Below, in pieces: positions 7,201-12,762 of a stretch of DNA of 12,762 nucleotides (its first letter is position 1; every line of letters starts with the position of its first letter). The DNA comes from Candidatus Zipacnadia bacterium (GTDB lineage: Bacteria > Armatimonadota > UBA5377 > JALGUK01). A program made the position numbers and the translations under genes. The stretch covers positions 1 through 12,762 of the forward strand of contig JALGUK010000019.1 of NCBI GenBank assembly GCA_029820875.1, written 5' to 3'. The notes beneath the pieces are model-generated. The model made no database searches, was not told the DNA's origin, and was given only the letters and a program-made list of their open reading frames with translations.

Positions 7201-9088
7201 CAATGACGAATGGGGCACGAGCTATCGGCAGTTCGACGACATCGACGTGCCGCTTCTCGCAGCCATGAAGGGGGAGAGCAATCCGGCCCGCTGGGTGGAC
7301 TTCCGCCTGTTCATGGAGCCCGTATGGGCAAACGCGTACGCCGCAGCGCACCATGCTGTCCGTGCCGCGTACCCGGACGTCAACTTGAGCTTCACGAACC
7401 CGAACAAGTACGACTCCCTGTCAGGCGTCGACTTCTCTCTGTGGGTCCCACACGAGGAGGTTCTCCTTCGATACTGTCCTCGCCACGCGATGGACCGCAA
7501 CAGGTCCTGGACGCGGGCGCCGATTCTCTCGTGGTTCGGCTATCACTCGGACGCCGCCCAATGCGGCCACTTTGTCTGGTGGTTCGCCCTCAACGGCGGC
7601 GTAGTGCCGATATGGTGGGATCCGGTCGAGCCGTGGGCCTATTCGCGCAACGAGGGGTTTACGCCGTGGTATCTGTGCGGCCCGCTCTGGCGTCCTACGG
7701 GCCGAAGCCAGGCCGTCAAGGCCGCCGCATCGGACCTTCAGCAAGGCATTGGCAAAGTGCTGAGGCTGGCGAAGCCCGCTCGGGCCGAAGCGGCAATTCT
7801 CCACTCCCAGGCGAGCATGCACGTTCTGTACGCCGAGGCCGGCATGGAGAAGGGAGGGCCGACGAGCGAGGGGTATGACCGGTATCGGGCCTCCGACGAT
7901 GCCTTCGCGGCCGCGCTCAAACGGCACGCCCTAAGCTACAGGTACGTACTTCCCGAAGACGTGATCCGGAGCCGGCTGAGCGGCGTGCAACTCATCGTGC
8001 TTCCTGCCTGTGTCGCCCTGTCGGACGAGACAGTGGATGCATTGAAGGCTTTCGTTCATGACGGGGGCAAGCTCATCGCCGACGCTATGCCCGCCATCTA
8101 TGACGCCCACGGCAAGCCACGAGACCGATCACCCCTGGCCGACGTCTTCGCCCTTGATGGGGCCGTGTGTTTGGGTGCGCTCGCCGACGAGAACGCGTCG
8201 GGGACGATCGAGCAGGCCATCGCTTCGTTGGGGATGCGGCCGACGGTGCGATGGCGAACGGCCGACGGCGATCTCCCAGCCTACACGGAGCTGTATCGCT
8301 TCCAACTGGATCGCGCCGAGTTTCTGGGCATCGTGCGATCACCCGTGGAAGAAGCTGCTGAAGAGGGGCCTCTGACCATCATGCTGCCGCGAGCGCGTTA
8401 CATCTATGATTGCCGCGCGGGGAAGCTCCTTGGCAGGATGCAGGAGTTGACGGTCGAGCTCCCGCCGGGCGACGCTCGTTTCCTTGCCCTGCTGCGCTAT
8501 GCGCCGGACGGCGTCGCGGTCGAAGCAACTGTCGAAGACCAGACGCTTGTGATAACGGCCTCAGTACACGGACTTGCCACCCCCGGCGACCACGTTTTCC
8601 GCGTTGAGGTCACGCCACCGCACGCGGACGCCCCGGTCTTCTGGTATTGCTCGAACATCCTCGCGCCGGACGGCAAGGCGCAGCTTTGCCTGCCGCTCGC
8701 GCTGAATGATCCTCGCGGACAATGGCATGTCACCGTATGCGATGTCGCGACCGGCCTTGTTGGCGAGGCGATGGCGCGCTGGGAAGATGAAGAGAAACGG
8801 GGTGCCCACATGGGAGCGGCCGAGGATGGCGTCAAATGGCTGGTGGTTTACCAGGGGGACCCTCTCCCGCAGGAGCCACAGTGGACCCGCCACGGAGACA
8901 CCGAAGCGTCTGTCGAAATCGCGGATGGCGCTCTGCATTTGGTGGACGACGCCGAGGATGACTCGTGCTGTTTCCGCGTGCCTTGGGAAGCTGAGGGTCT
9001 TTGGCTTAGGCACAGCAGGAGCGCCGCGCACCCGCTTCGATCCGGTAAGTTTGCTGTTCCACTCAGTTCCACGAGTCGAAGACCTTGA
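4292..9088 (+). CDS. Giant exported GH42-like glycoside hydrolase with N-terminal CBM9-like domain
   Basis: 1598 aa. Signal peptide 1-29 (cut after SASA). Residues 32-230 form a CBM9/DOMON-like carbohydrate-binding domain (PRIDAQPKDACWKDA, WLEDCLEIFLQP, GDQAWQAELAIPW). Residues 245-395 look like a jelly-roll CBM; 428-545 like a GATase1-like Rossmann domain; 630-825 like beta-sandwiches. Residues 830-1150 are a GH42-like TIM barrel: HWGFFGYNMNDEVH puts a candidate acid/base Glu at 938, and NDEWGTSYRQF (971-981) matches the GH42 'WGT' block. Residues 1160-1290 resemble the GH42 trimerisation (flavodoxin-like) domain (IVLPACVALSDETVDALKAFV). Residues 1395-1500 are beta-rich. From 1525 a concanavalin-like domain begins (WTRHGDTEASVEI) but stops after about 45 residues in an Arg/Ser-rich tail that overlaps the opposite gene, so the C-terminus appears truncated. 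Probable role: extracellular breakdown of a complex polysaccharide. The catalytic nucleophile could not be assigned. Family call good, activity inferred. Confidence 0.8.
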   Translation: MNWRGTSMPCVAAASGLLMLTWSFYSASAQTLVCGQAPQPPRIDAQPKDACWKDAMIATDFSVLGSGGAKCAFRQTTLRAAWDQTALYLHAICLEPDPASITSEVAERDGPVWLEDCLEIFLQPDTEEADYFHFVINADGVLYDERNTDARFDANLRIATYIGDQAWQAELAIPWSELSVEAPSAAAAWGFNIGRAHRPKEPKEWSTWAPLQAGLNKFAVPKLWGRLNFARDPTAGRAADLRLPRGIVANPDFTELVHGWPKNWHLREHSTFSEIVPASRHYAIRNDGDYCVAAQPLNVPVKAGDVFTVFAVVRGSPDATAGIAAVQEMEDGSPDDLYPFWSISVSESFRMYSGRIVADKGAKRLMSLNLYRSNRKGWVEYAYVEILPGIHGVAGIVEAERCTGNDERGIRAPWPTPAVAAYKPILGGPLKTLIFIGEFQRDAAELAQRLDMDYDLVYCPTYRGSGQVDSVVAFGAEKILRKLVRHEYDLIILAGRPSEESVVDGIIESVAAGAGLLAIEPLAGGEAARPEVLQRLLGGLPEDVLPPDRLSEVLGGLDPDVLDATSNRTQALRSLAIREFGNGRVARLTWSEEVPGLIPFAPGTCEYWEYRWAALCKAALWAARRQPGSPNARARVISVVCGEKLTIHVAADRPDPLTLSVEWDTPFRIVSVEKSATPAITGGKATVVLDVNSNVLRTRGPSIARVLLSDDEQPLDFAACVVRGAEPRVEIAGVEAPREARPGETIPVSVHYQALPGGDVVVQAELVDAFDRVVARDSVSSQGVGPHEAQMELQVRQPLSVYHRIVVTARDGDVCADRAERDLFVPEANASHLDDFHLAAGYAAMHVRCPEYLQRHLTSFLRAQQVTAVTVNEYMIKRGMPAWGGTVGGSGLRCSVDGHVREHCLSNPDQVRALAEGTVVNVGKRRHWGFFGYNMNDEVHLGQQEVCASEYCAQAFRDWARKEYKTIEAVNDEWGTSYRQFDDIDVPLLAAMKGESNPARWVDFRLFMEPVWANAYAAAHHAVRAAYPDVNLSFTNPNKYDSLSGVDFSLWVPHEEVLLRYCPRHAMDRNRSWTRAPILSWFGYHSDAAQCGHFVWWFALNGGVVPIWWDPVEPWAYSRNEGFTPWYLCGPLWRPTGRSQAVKAAASDLQQGIGKVLRLAKPARAEAAILHSQASMHVLYAEAGMEKGGPTSEGYDRYRASDDAFAAALKRHALSYRYVLPEDVIRSRLSGVQLIVLPACVALSDETVDALKAFVHDGGKLIADAMPAIYDAHGKPRDRSPLADVFALDGAVCLGALADENASGTIEQAIASLGMRPTVRWRTADGDLPAYTELYRFQLDRAEFLGIVRSPVEEAAEEGPLTIMLPRARYIYDCRAGKLLGRMQELTVELPPGDARFLALLRYAPDGVAVEATVEDQTLVITASVHGLATPGDHVFRVEVTPPHADAPVFWYCSNILAPDGKAQLCLPLALNDPRGQWHVTVCDVATGLVGEAMARWEDEEKRGAHMGAAEDGVKWLVVYQGDPLPQEPQWTRHGDTEASVEIADGALHLVDDAEDDSCCFRVPWEAEGLWLRHSRSAAHPLRSGKFAVPLSSTSRRP

Positions 9089-9701
9089 ACCTGCCCCAGT
9101 GGATTATCAGCGCCAGCCCGTCACGGGGGGTCCCCTGCTGCTTCTGGATCAGTGTGTGCCGGGCCCCCGCGTCACCTAAGTGCAAGGTGATTCTGTTAAT
9201 ACCTCCGCGAGGCGTGGTAATGGGCACCGGTACAACCTCGAGGCCCCCGCAACTTACTGGCTCACCATCGAGTCACACACAGCAGACCCGCGCGTTTGTG
9301 TCCCAGGCGACCTTCAGCTTGTAGACGCGCTCGTTGGCCAGATCGACGGGCTGGTCAAATTCCAGGATGTCCCCACCGGTGAAAACCATCATCTTCCCGC
9401 CAAGCAGCCCGATCTGGATGCACCCACTCAGGGTCACGCAAGATTCATTGGTAACGTCGAGCGTCGCGGACTCGAACTCCAGTGCCCCCTTTGGCAGCGA
9501 CGGGATATTCACATTCACGTTCCCGTACAGCGTCGTGGTCTCGAGCCAGTTGTAGTCTACCGGCCGCATGCGCGTCTCAGTGATGTTATCACCTGGCATC
9601 CCATCCGGCGGAGGCGGCTGGGGACACCAGTGCAGTGCGAACATCTCACGCTCAATGAGCGCGCCGTCCTTGAATTGGGAGAACTCCCTCAGGCGGATCA
9701 T
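9063..9701 (-). pseudogene. LamG-like beta-sandwich protein gene interrupted by one in-frame TGA
   Basis: The minus frame is open from well above 9701 to TGA 9273-9275, and the same frame continues for 69 clearly protein-like codons to the TGA at 9063-9065. Before the stop: NERVYKLKVAWDTNARVCCV; after it: LDGEPVSCGGLEVVPVPITT, then RITLHLGDAGARHTLIQKQ and HWGRFKVFDSWN. The two halves make one continuous LamG/concanavalin-like fold, where 'VYKLKVxWD...xLDGxxV' is typical, and the interrupted codon fits Trp (TGG to TGA). The start used is ATG 9699-9701 (GAGG 8 nt upstream; MIRLREFSQF); the frame continues upstream to 10100, partly antisense-like, so a longer or 5'-truncated form is possible. 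Full length with the stop suppressed is 212 codons. Its 3' end overlaps the convergent giant glycosidase gene by 26 bp. Function unknown; glycan binding is a guess from the fold. Most likely a recent nonsense mutation. Confidence 0.6.
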
Positions 9702-9887
9702 GCTGCCAACCTCGACGGTCTGAGTCGAGAGCTCTAGACCCCTCTTTTTGGCCCTTCCGGGCCGGATCACCGGAAAACGAACGCCATAACGGGCCGTCAG
9801 CGCGATTCCAGGGGTAAGGGCGGCCCAGACCCCTATCCTTTTGTAGCCTCGCTGCCTATCCCCGCCCTGACCTGCGGGCGCATGGGG

Positions 9888-9907
9888 AAGGCTCAGGGTC
9901 GAGCCTT
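9888..9907 (-). terminator. Stem-loop at the stop codon of the small surface-protein gene
   Basis: Perfect 7-bp arms AAGGCTC / GAGCCTT with a 6-nt loop, starting in the TGA stop (9907-9909) of the minus-strand gene. Only TTCCCC follows on the minus strand, so it is a weak terminator candidate at best. Confidence 0.35.
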
Positions 9908-10253
9908 CACGGGGCCTGCCAAAGAAGGTCGCCCTCAGCGTTGAACAAGCTGAGCGTGGACTCCGGGTGCTTGATCTCCGCATCGGTGCGCTTGCTCCTC
10001 GCTGTCGTGCAGCCGACGACCGCCCGCTCGTTGCCGGCGGCGTCAGATAGTTGCAGACCCGGACCAACGTCGGGACCGGTTGCCAATAAAGCCCGCACAT
10101 TACCGGCGGGGCCCACCAACTCGAACTTCTTGGCCCTCACCACGTTCCGCACTGGAGCTTCTGACTGCGCCTGCGCCATAAGGTTAGACGCCGCGCCCCC
10201 CAAAAGCCCGATCCTATCACCAGCACCGCCAGGATGCCAAACTCTTTCCTCAT
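9907..10253 (-). pseudogene. Small exported repeat protein ('VVRAKKFELV...' family) with a frameshift in its signal segment
   Basis: ATG 10251-10253, with GGGAGG 11 nt upstream, opens MRKEFGILAVLVIG, a typical membrane-anchor or signal start. After about 15 codons the sense moves to the neighbouring frame, LLGGAASNLMAQAQ, then RNVVRAKKFELVGPAGNVRA, GLQLSDAAGNERAVVG and TLSLFNAEGDLLWQAP before TGA 9907-9909. The repeated 'F/L-x-L-x-D/G-xxGxxRAxL' unit and the closing LWQAP are familiar from short uncharacterised exported proteins of Planctomycetota- and Armatimonadota-like genomes. The two frames meet at GGGCTTTTGGGGGG (10196-10209 region); one base missing there would explain the shift. If the frame is not restored, translation from the ATG yields a short wrong-frame peptide. 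An ORF in the second frame runs up to 10368 but lacks a signal peptide there and covers the recombinase-tail repeat. Function unknown. Confidence 0.6.
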
Positions 10254-10314
10254 CACTTGCTGTCCCTCCCTGGGGTAGAGTACCGCTGTTTGGTCGCGTT
10301 GCTGGCCGGCCCTG

Positions 10315-10435
10315 CCCTGGCCTGCGGGCGGGCCGTTCCTGCGCAGCGACCTTGCCTGTGTCAGTCACTCCCTCTCAGCGCCTTGGCCAGGGCCTCCCGG
10401 TGCTCTTCGGGCAGGGCCGCGATCGTGTGGGCCAG
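10315..10435 (-). repeat. Diverged repeat, copy B (recombinase tail plus following segment)
   Basis: Partner of 3416-3534 in the same orientation, about 6.9 kb away. The sharpest stretch is GCGACCTT...TGTCAGTCA across the stop codon and the 40 bp after it, and the shared GGGCCAG at the other end. Identity is roughly 75-80% by eye, too low for recent duplication, so the two are relatives from separate element insertions or an old duplication. Confidence 0.65.
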
Positions 10436-10515
10436 GTATCCACTGGCGGGCACTCGCCGTTCATCAAGTACCGCACGTGCTCACTGGTCCAAACCAACCT
10501 GACGAGGAGAATAGA
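10361..10515 (-). pseudogene. Second tyrosine-recombinase tail remnant
   Basis: A 39-codon stretch (10480 down to TGA 10361-10363) reads DERRVPASGYLAHTIAALP then EEHREALAKALRGSD, matching the extreme C-terminal helix of the recombinase at 3.46 kb including the terminal Asp-stop. An upstream frame, EHVRYLMNGECPPVD, resembles the region before the helix of copy A ([14 protein letters not shown]), suggesting one frameshift near 10437-10445. No box II, LLGH or Tyr motif is present, so only the non-catalytic tail survives, cut off just before the terminator hairpin of the peptidase gene. It was recognised only by comparison with the first copy; alone it would not be called. Confidence 0.5.
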
Positions 10516-10516
10516 C

Positions 10517-10545
10517 AGGCCCACGGCCGGCTAAGCCGTGGGCCT
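10517..10545 (-). terminator. Strong hairpin terminator of the C13 peptidase gene
   Basis: Perfect 11-bp GC-rich arms AGGCCCACGGC / GCCGTGGGCCT with a 7-nt loop, about 20 nt past the peptidase stop. On the minus strand it is followed by GTCTATTCTCC, moderately T-rich. Probably an intrinsic terminator, and possibly bidirectional. Confidence 0.7.
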
Positions 10546-10553
10546 AAAGGTCT

Positions 10554-10572
10554 CGCTAGTTTCAAGCTAGCG
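10554..10572 (-). other. Small hairpin spanning the peptidase stop codon
   Basis: CGCTAG / CTAGCG arms with loop TTTCAAG. The TAG stop (10567-10569) lies in one arm. It sits directly ahead of the stronger terminator hairpin; it may help mRNA 3'-end stability or be chance. Confidence 0.4.
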
Positions 10573-12102
10573 CAGGGAGAACGCAAGCCATTGCAGCCAT
10601 GAATTGGCTGCCCTCGCGCCGTCATGCTGCGTGATGTAAACGAGGCACCCGGTCTTCGCGTTGCTCACCCCACAGGCCATGTCCGCATGGCCCCCCTGGC
10701 GTTGCGCGCTGGCGATGATCGTGGGATTCGTAGCGAAAGCGGGACTAAAGGTCAATCGCACTCGATCATTACACAGTCTCACCGCCCCCTTGGCCTGCAG
10801 CCCGGTCAGGTCCAGAGGTGGCCGTAGCGCAATCCATTGCACCCAGGCCCCATTGACCGCTTGATCCTGGTGGTTCTTCGTCGCGATTCTGAACCCCGTT
10901 GCGGCATTGTCCAGTGCGCCGGACAGCAGTGCAACACCTTGACGCTGCGCATTGGTAACAATCACAGGGGTGCCGCTAAATGACTGGGCAAACTTTATCC
11001 TTGTCCCAGAGTGGGCTACCCACTGCGTCCCGCTTTGCATGATACCGCTGTCGGAGGGAACGGTGGCCACCCACTGTATCCATGCGTTCTGCTTAACTGC
11101 GTTACCCGCGTGGTCGCGCAGCGCCAGCCTGAATCCGGTCTTGGCATTATCGACAGCCGCAGCCGCCAGTGCCCGCTCTGCTCGTTGCGCCGAAACCACA
11201 ATGGTCGGGCTGCGTGTAAATGCGTGGGGAAATGTCACCTGTTGCCCAGCCTTGGCCTGAATCACGCCCATCTGGATTTGACCACAGCCGTGACCCAGGA
11301 ATTGGCTCCCTGCAAATGTGCCGTGGCCTGCAGTGGGCAGTATACCGTAGCTACTTCGCCCGTCCTGATTGTCATCAATCTGGGAATGTTCGGTTTGCCT
11401 TCTGTAGTGTTGTTGGTAGTAGTGTTGGACCCTCCGCAGCGCATAGTTATAAGCTTCCGCGACGGAAACCCGCTTATCGCCATTGGTGTCGGCGCCGGCG
11501 GCCATGTTGAAAGCATCCCGGATCGGCTCAGCCCACGCGGCGGCGTTCGATTCGTTCACTGTGCAGCTGGTCATCACGGTACGGCCCGAATGCGCAAGCG
11601 CGGCGGGGAAGTGGCCGCTATTGCACTGAGAGAAACAGAAGACCTGTGACGAGGAACCAATCCCCGAGGCCCACGAGGCCATCGTAGTGTCGAGAATACT
11701 TCCATCTGTAGCCTCGTAGGTGCTGTTGCTGCCTTGATGGCCTCCGTGGCCTACGAAGTAGCAGAATACCACATCCGTAGCCTTTGCCTTCGAGGCAATC
11801 TGCCTCAGAGCCCACTCAATGTTCGCCTTGGTAGCGGTTCTGTCAACCCGCGCGTCATTATTGTGCCCATCGCAAAACAGGAAGTAAATGTCCTCATCCC
11901 AGTATCCATAGCGTTCGCGCAGCACATTGTACATCCCCGAGGTAGCGCCCCAGTACCAGCCATAATGTTGCTTGTCGTGAGGCGCTCCGGCCGACACCAG
12001 CGCATAGCCTCGCGCCTCTACCGGTGCCGCCAGACTACCCAGTGCGATAGCAACCATACATACGACCAGTGCACACAACTTCACGCCCAAGGCTGATTTC
12101 AT
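10567..12102 (-). CDS. Exported C13/caspase-like peptidase with EF-hand-like loops and three H-type-lectin-like repeats
   Basis: 511 aa from ATG 12100-12102; the frame is open to 12201, but the near-perfect SD and the signal peptide (1-30, hydrophobic ALVVCMVAIALGSL, cut near VEA) fix this start. Residues 31-260 form a clan-CD cysteine peptidase domain (legumain/C13-like): catalytic His119 in VVFCYFVGHGGH and Cys160 in QVFCFSQCNSGH, each after a hydrophobic strand. Two calcium-loop-like stretches follow: DTNGDKRVSVAEA (205-217) and DDNQDGRSS (243-251). The C-terminal half holds three repeats of about 75 residues (about 275-347, 353-426, 437-511), each with 'F..SF...P.I..SAQR', 'D/SNA.TGF' and an ending WIQWVA, WVQWIA or WLQWLA, matching the H-type lectin fold. 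No membrane anchor is seen, so it is probably released or glycan-bound. Substrate unknown; limited proteolysis of extracellular proteins is inferred. The gene looks intact and monocistronic (strong SD, own terminator). Confidence 0.85.
   Translation of the reverse strand: MKSALGVKLCALVVCMVAIALGSLAAPVEARGYALVSAGAPHDKQHYGWYWGATSGMYNVLRERYGYWDEDIYFLFCDGHNNDARVDRTATKANIEWALRQIASKAKATDVVFCYFVGHGGHQGSNSTYEATDGSILDTTMASWASGIGSSSQVFCFSQCNSGHFPAALAHSGRTVMTSCTVNESNAAAWAEPIRDAFNMAAGADTNGDKRVSVAEAYNYALRRVQHYYQQHYRRQTEHSQIDDNQDGRSSYGILPTAGHGTFAGSQFLGHGCGQIQMGVIQAKAGQQVTFPHAFTRSPTIVVSAQRAERALAAAAVDNAKTGFRLALRDHAGNAVKQNAWIQWVATVPSDSGIMQSGTQWVAHSGTRIKFAQSFSGTPVIVTNAQRQGVALLSGALDNAATGFRIATKNHQDQAVNGAWVQWIALRPPLDLTGLQAKGAVRLCNDRVRLTFSPAFATNPTIIASAQRQGGHADMACGVSNAKTGCLVYITQHDGARAANSWLQWLAFSLR
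10570..11280 (-). repeat. Three tandem H-type-lectin-like protein repeats
   Basis: Approximate units 11062-11280, 10825-11046 and 10570-10794 within the peptidase gene. They share P-T/V-I-x-V/A-x-SAQR/NAQRQG, a central NA.TG(F/C) and a terminal W-[IVL]-Q-W-[VIL]-A. The protein repeats are too diverged for recent DNA duplication. Confidence 0.65.
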
Positions 12103-12110
12103 GTGGACCG

Positions 12111-12118
12111 ACCTCCTT
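12111..12118 (-). promoter_or_regulatory. Near-perfect Shine-Dalgarno of the peptidase gene
   Basis: AAGGAGGT on the minus strand, 8 nt before ATG 12100-12102. It rejects the upstream in-frame start at 12201 and is the strongest SD in the window, suggesting good expression. Confidence 0.85.
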
Positions 12119-12373
12119 TCAGATGCTCCTTCACCCCAACTCCACTCGGCGGTACGTGGAATTGGTTGCAAGCAAGTCGTATCCCCTTCTGTGGGAGGCA
12201 ATTACTTCATAGGCTAACGAAAGGTGGCAAGCATTCACTAACTGCTAGATGGCATCTCTACCCAAGTAGCTGGCGGAGAAGGGCTTGGAGTTTCGCCATG
12301 TCTTCTACGAGCGTGGGTTGCAGGCTGTTGCGATGCAAGGCGTGCCGCTAAGTTCACCAGCGCCTCACACGTC
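12119..12373. other. Intergenic stretch, with a possible gene tail at 12258-12347
   Basis: No full gene is seen. On the minus strand 12347-12258 is an open 29-codon stretch, RHALHRNSLQPTLVEDM then AKLQALLRQLLG and TAG at 12258-12260. It looks like the helical C-terminus of some protein and could be a remnant of a gene that followed the HTH gene. A promoter for the peptidase must lie in about 12120-12300, but no box pair stands out. Confidence 0.3.
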
Positions 12374-12541
12374 TCACTTGCGATCGTATCGCCACCTGTC
12401 AATCTCCCCTCCATCAAACCGCCACAGCCGCCCGACCTTGGCAGCGGGTATCTTCCCTTCTTTCGCCCATTCGTACACCGTCGTAACTTTCACTCGGAGG
12501 TATTCAGCGACTTCATCCACCGCTATCAGCTTGTCAGTCAT
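12374..12541 (-). CDS. Excisionase-type HTH (HTH_17/MerR-like) DNA-binding protein
   Basis: 55 aa from ATG 12539-12541 (MTDKLIAVDEVAEYLRVK then TTVYEWAKEGKIPAAKVG and RLWRFDGGEIDRW). This is the classic winged-helix excisionase-family module: a helix-turn-helix formed by VDEVAEYLRVKVTTVYEWAKEG, then the K-[IV]-P-A-x-K-V-G-R-L-W-R wing. A GTG at 12578-12580 would add 13 residues, which is less likely given the family's usual start at this Met. The SD is weak (only AGAAG close to the ATG). Such single-domain proteins act as recombination-directionality factors in integrative elements, or as regulators upstream of methylase/restriction genes. Here it may belong to the mobile-element debris, but no intact integrase is adjacent, so its partner is unknown. 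The identification is firm. Confidence 0.85.
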   Translation of the reverse strand: MTDKLIAVDEVAEYLRVKVTTVYEWAKEGKIPAAKVGRLWRFDGGEIDRWRYDRK

Positions 12542-12762
12542 CTTCTGATTACCACTCAGACCATCTGGCGCTGCTCTCACAGCGTCTGCTCTAAATGTAT
12601 TTTGACAAAGCTGCGTCTTTTCCTCTCTTTTCTACTCTACGATACCGTACCGCACAGTACCAGGCAAGTGCTCTACCGTCTTTGACAGGAGGAGGGACAC
12701 TTCAGAGCAGTCTGAGGCCTAAGGGCGCCCTGTCAACCCTATTAGGGGCTAACTCCCTGGCC
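12542..12762. other. Non-coding right edge
   Basis: No gene is supported. On the plus strand 12640-12666 holds the word TACCG/TACC three times (ATACCGTACCGCACAGTACC) and 12728-12733 an AGGGCGCCCT palindrome. This region presumably contains the promoter of the HTH gene; AT-rich sequence around 12590-12610 is the best place for it, but no convincing -35/-10 pair was found. Confidence 0.3.

Noticed and set aside
7210..7878. Plus-strand open frame of 222 aa in another phase within the glycosidase gene
   Set aside because: It overlaps the GH42-like barrel core, is Arg/Gly/Pro-rich and has no family features.
9740..9775. GGCCC-TTCC-GGGCC hairpin next to a T-run, considered as a terminator
   Set aside because: On the plus strand the T-run precedes rather than follows the hairpin, and on the minus strand it is an A-run after it, so neither orientation fits an intrinsic terminator.
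11011..11649. Plus-strand open frame of 212 aa opposite the C13 peptidase
   Set aside because: The minus strand has signal peptide, catalytic motifs and repeats here; the plus frame is a shadow.
12600..12640. TTGACA at about 12602 as a plus-strand promoter
   Set aside because: No -10 box lies at 16-18 bp spacing and no plus-strand gene follows in the window.
1..12762. CRISPR array, tRNA or rRNA genes
   Set aside because: No regularly spaced direct repeats and no cloverleaf or ribosomal RNA signature were seen on either strand.
1..12762. TGA reassigned to Trp or Gly throughout the genome
   Set aside because: TGA properly ends several intact or convincing reading frames here (for example the HTH gene at 12374 and the giant glycosidase at 9088), and TGG is used freely for Trp.

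Overview
The window reads as a GC-rich (roughly 60%) bacterial accessory region. It carries large secreted glycan-active proteins set among broken genes and mobile-element debris. Gram-type signal peptides, strong Shine-Dalgarno sites, DUF4091/GH123-like and GH42-like giant enzymes, a secreted C13-type peptidase and a small 'VVRAKKFELV...' surface-protein family suggest an uncultured Planctomycetota-, Armatimonadota- or Hydrogenedentota-like bacterium. That lineage is an inference from gene style; no marker gene is present.

Layout. 67-950 (-): C-terminal half of a HerA/FtsK-type ATPase with no Walker A, apparently frameshifted and 5'-truncated against the end of the next gene. 932-2995 (-): secreted DUF4091 (GH123-like) glycosidase, start fixed by a good SD. 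3085-3816 (-): a small hypothetical fragment and a tyrosine-recombinase C-terminus whose own start looks like the N-terminus of a ribbon-helix-helix protein, so probably a chimera. 3849-4088 (+): C-terminal remnant of a DDE transposase (IS1182-like). 4292-9088 (+): a 1598-aa exported multidomain GH42-like protein with an N-terminal CBM9-like domain. 9063-9701 (-): a beta-sandwich (LamG-like) protein gene interrupted by one in-frame TGA. 9907-10253 (-): a small exported repeat protein with a frameshift in its signal segment. 10361-10515 (-): a second, diverged recombinase tail, homologous to the one at 3.4-3.5 kb. 10567-12102 (-): an exported C13/caspase-like peptidase with EF-hand-like loops and three H-type-lectin-like repeats, followed by a strong terminator hairpin. 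12374-12541 (-): a small excisionase-type HTH protein.

How the parts fit. The intact genes (DUF4091 enzyme, GH42-like giant, C13 peptidase) are all exported and plausibly act on complex extracellular glycans or glycoproteins; nothing shows that they are co-regulated. The rest is consistent with repeated insertion, deletion and decay: two related recombinase tails in the same orientation bracket about 7 kb that holds a transposase remnant, the giant glycosidase and two damaged genes. No CRISPR array, tRNA or rRNA was seen. I did not find an intact new multi-gene system. The points most worth checking are the single in-frame TGA at 9273-9275, the RHH-recombinase chimera, and the peptidase-lectin architecture.
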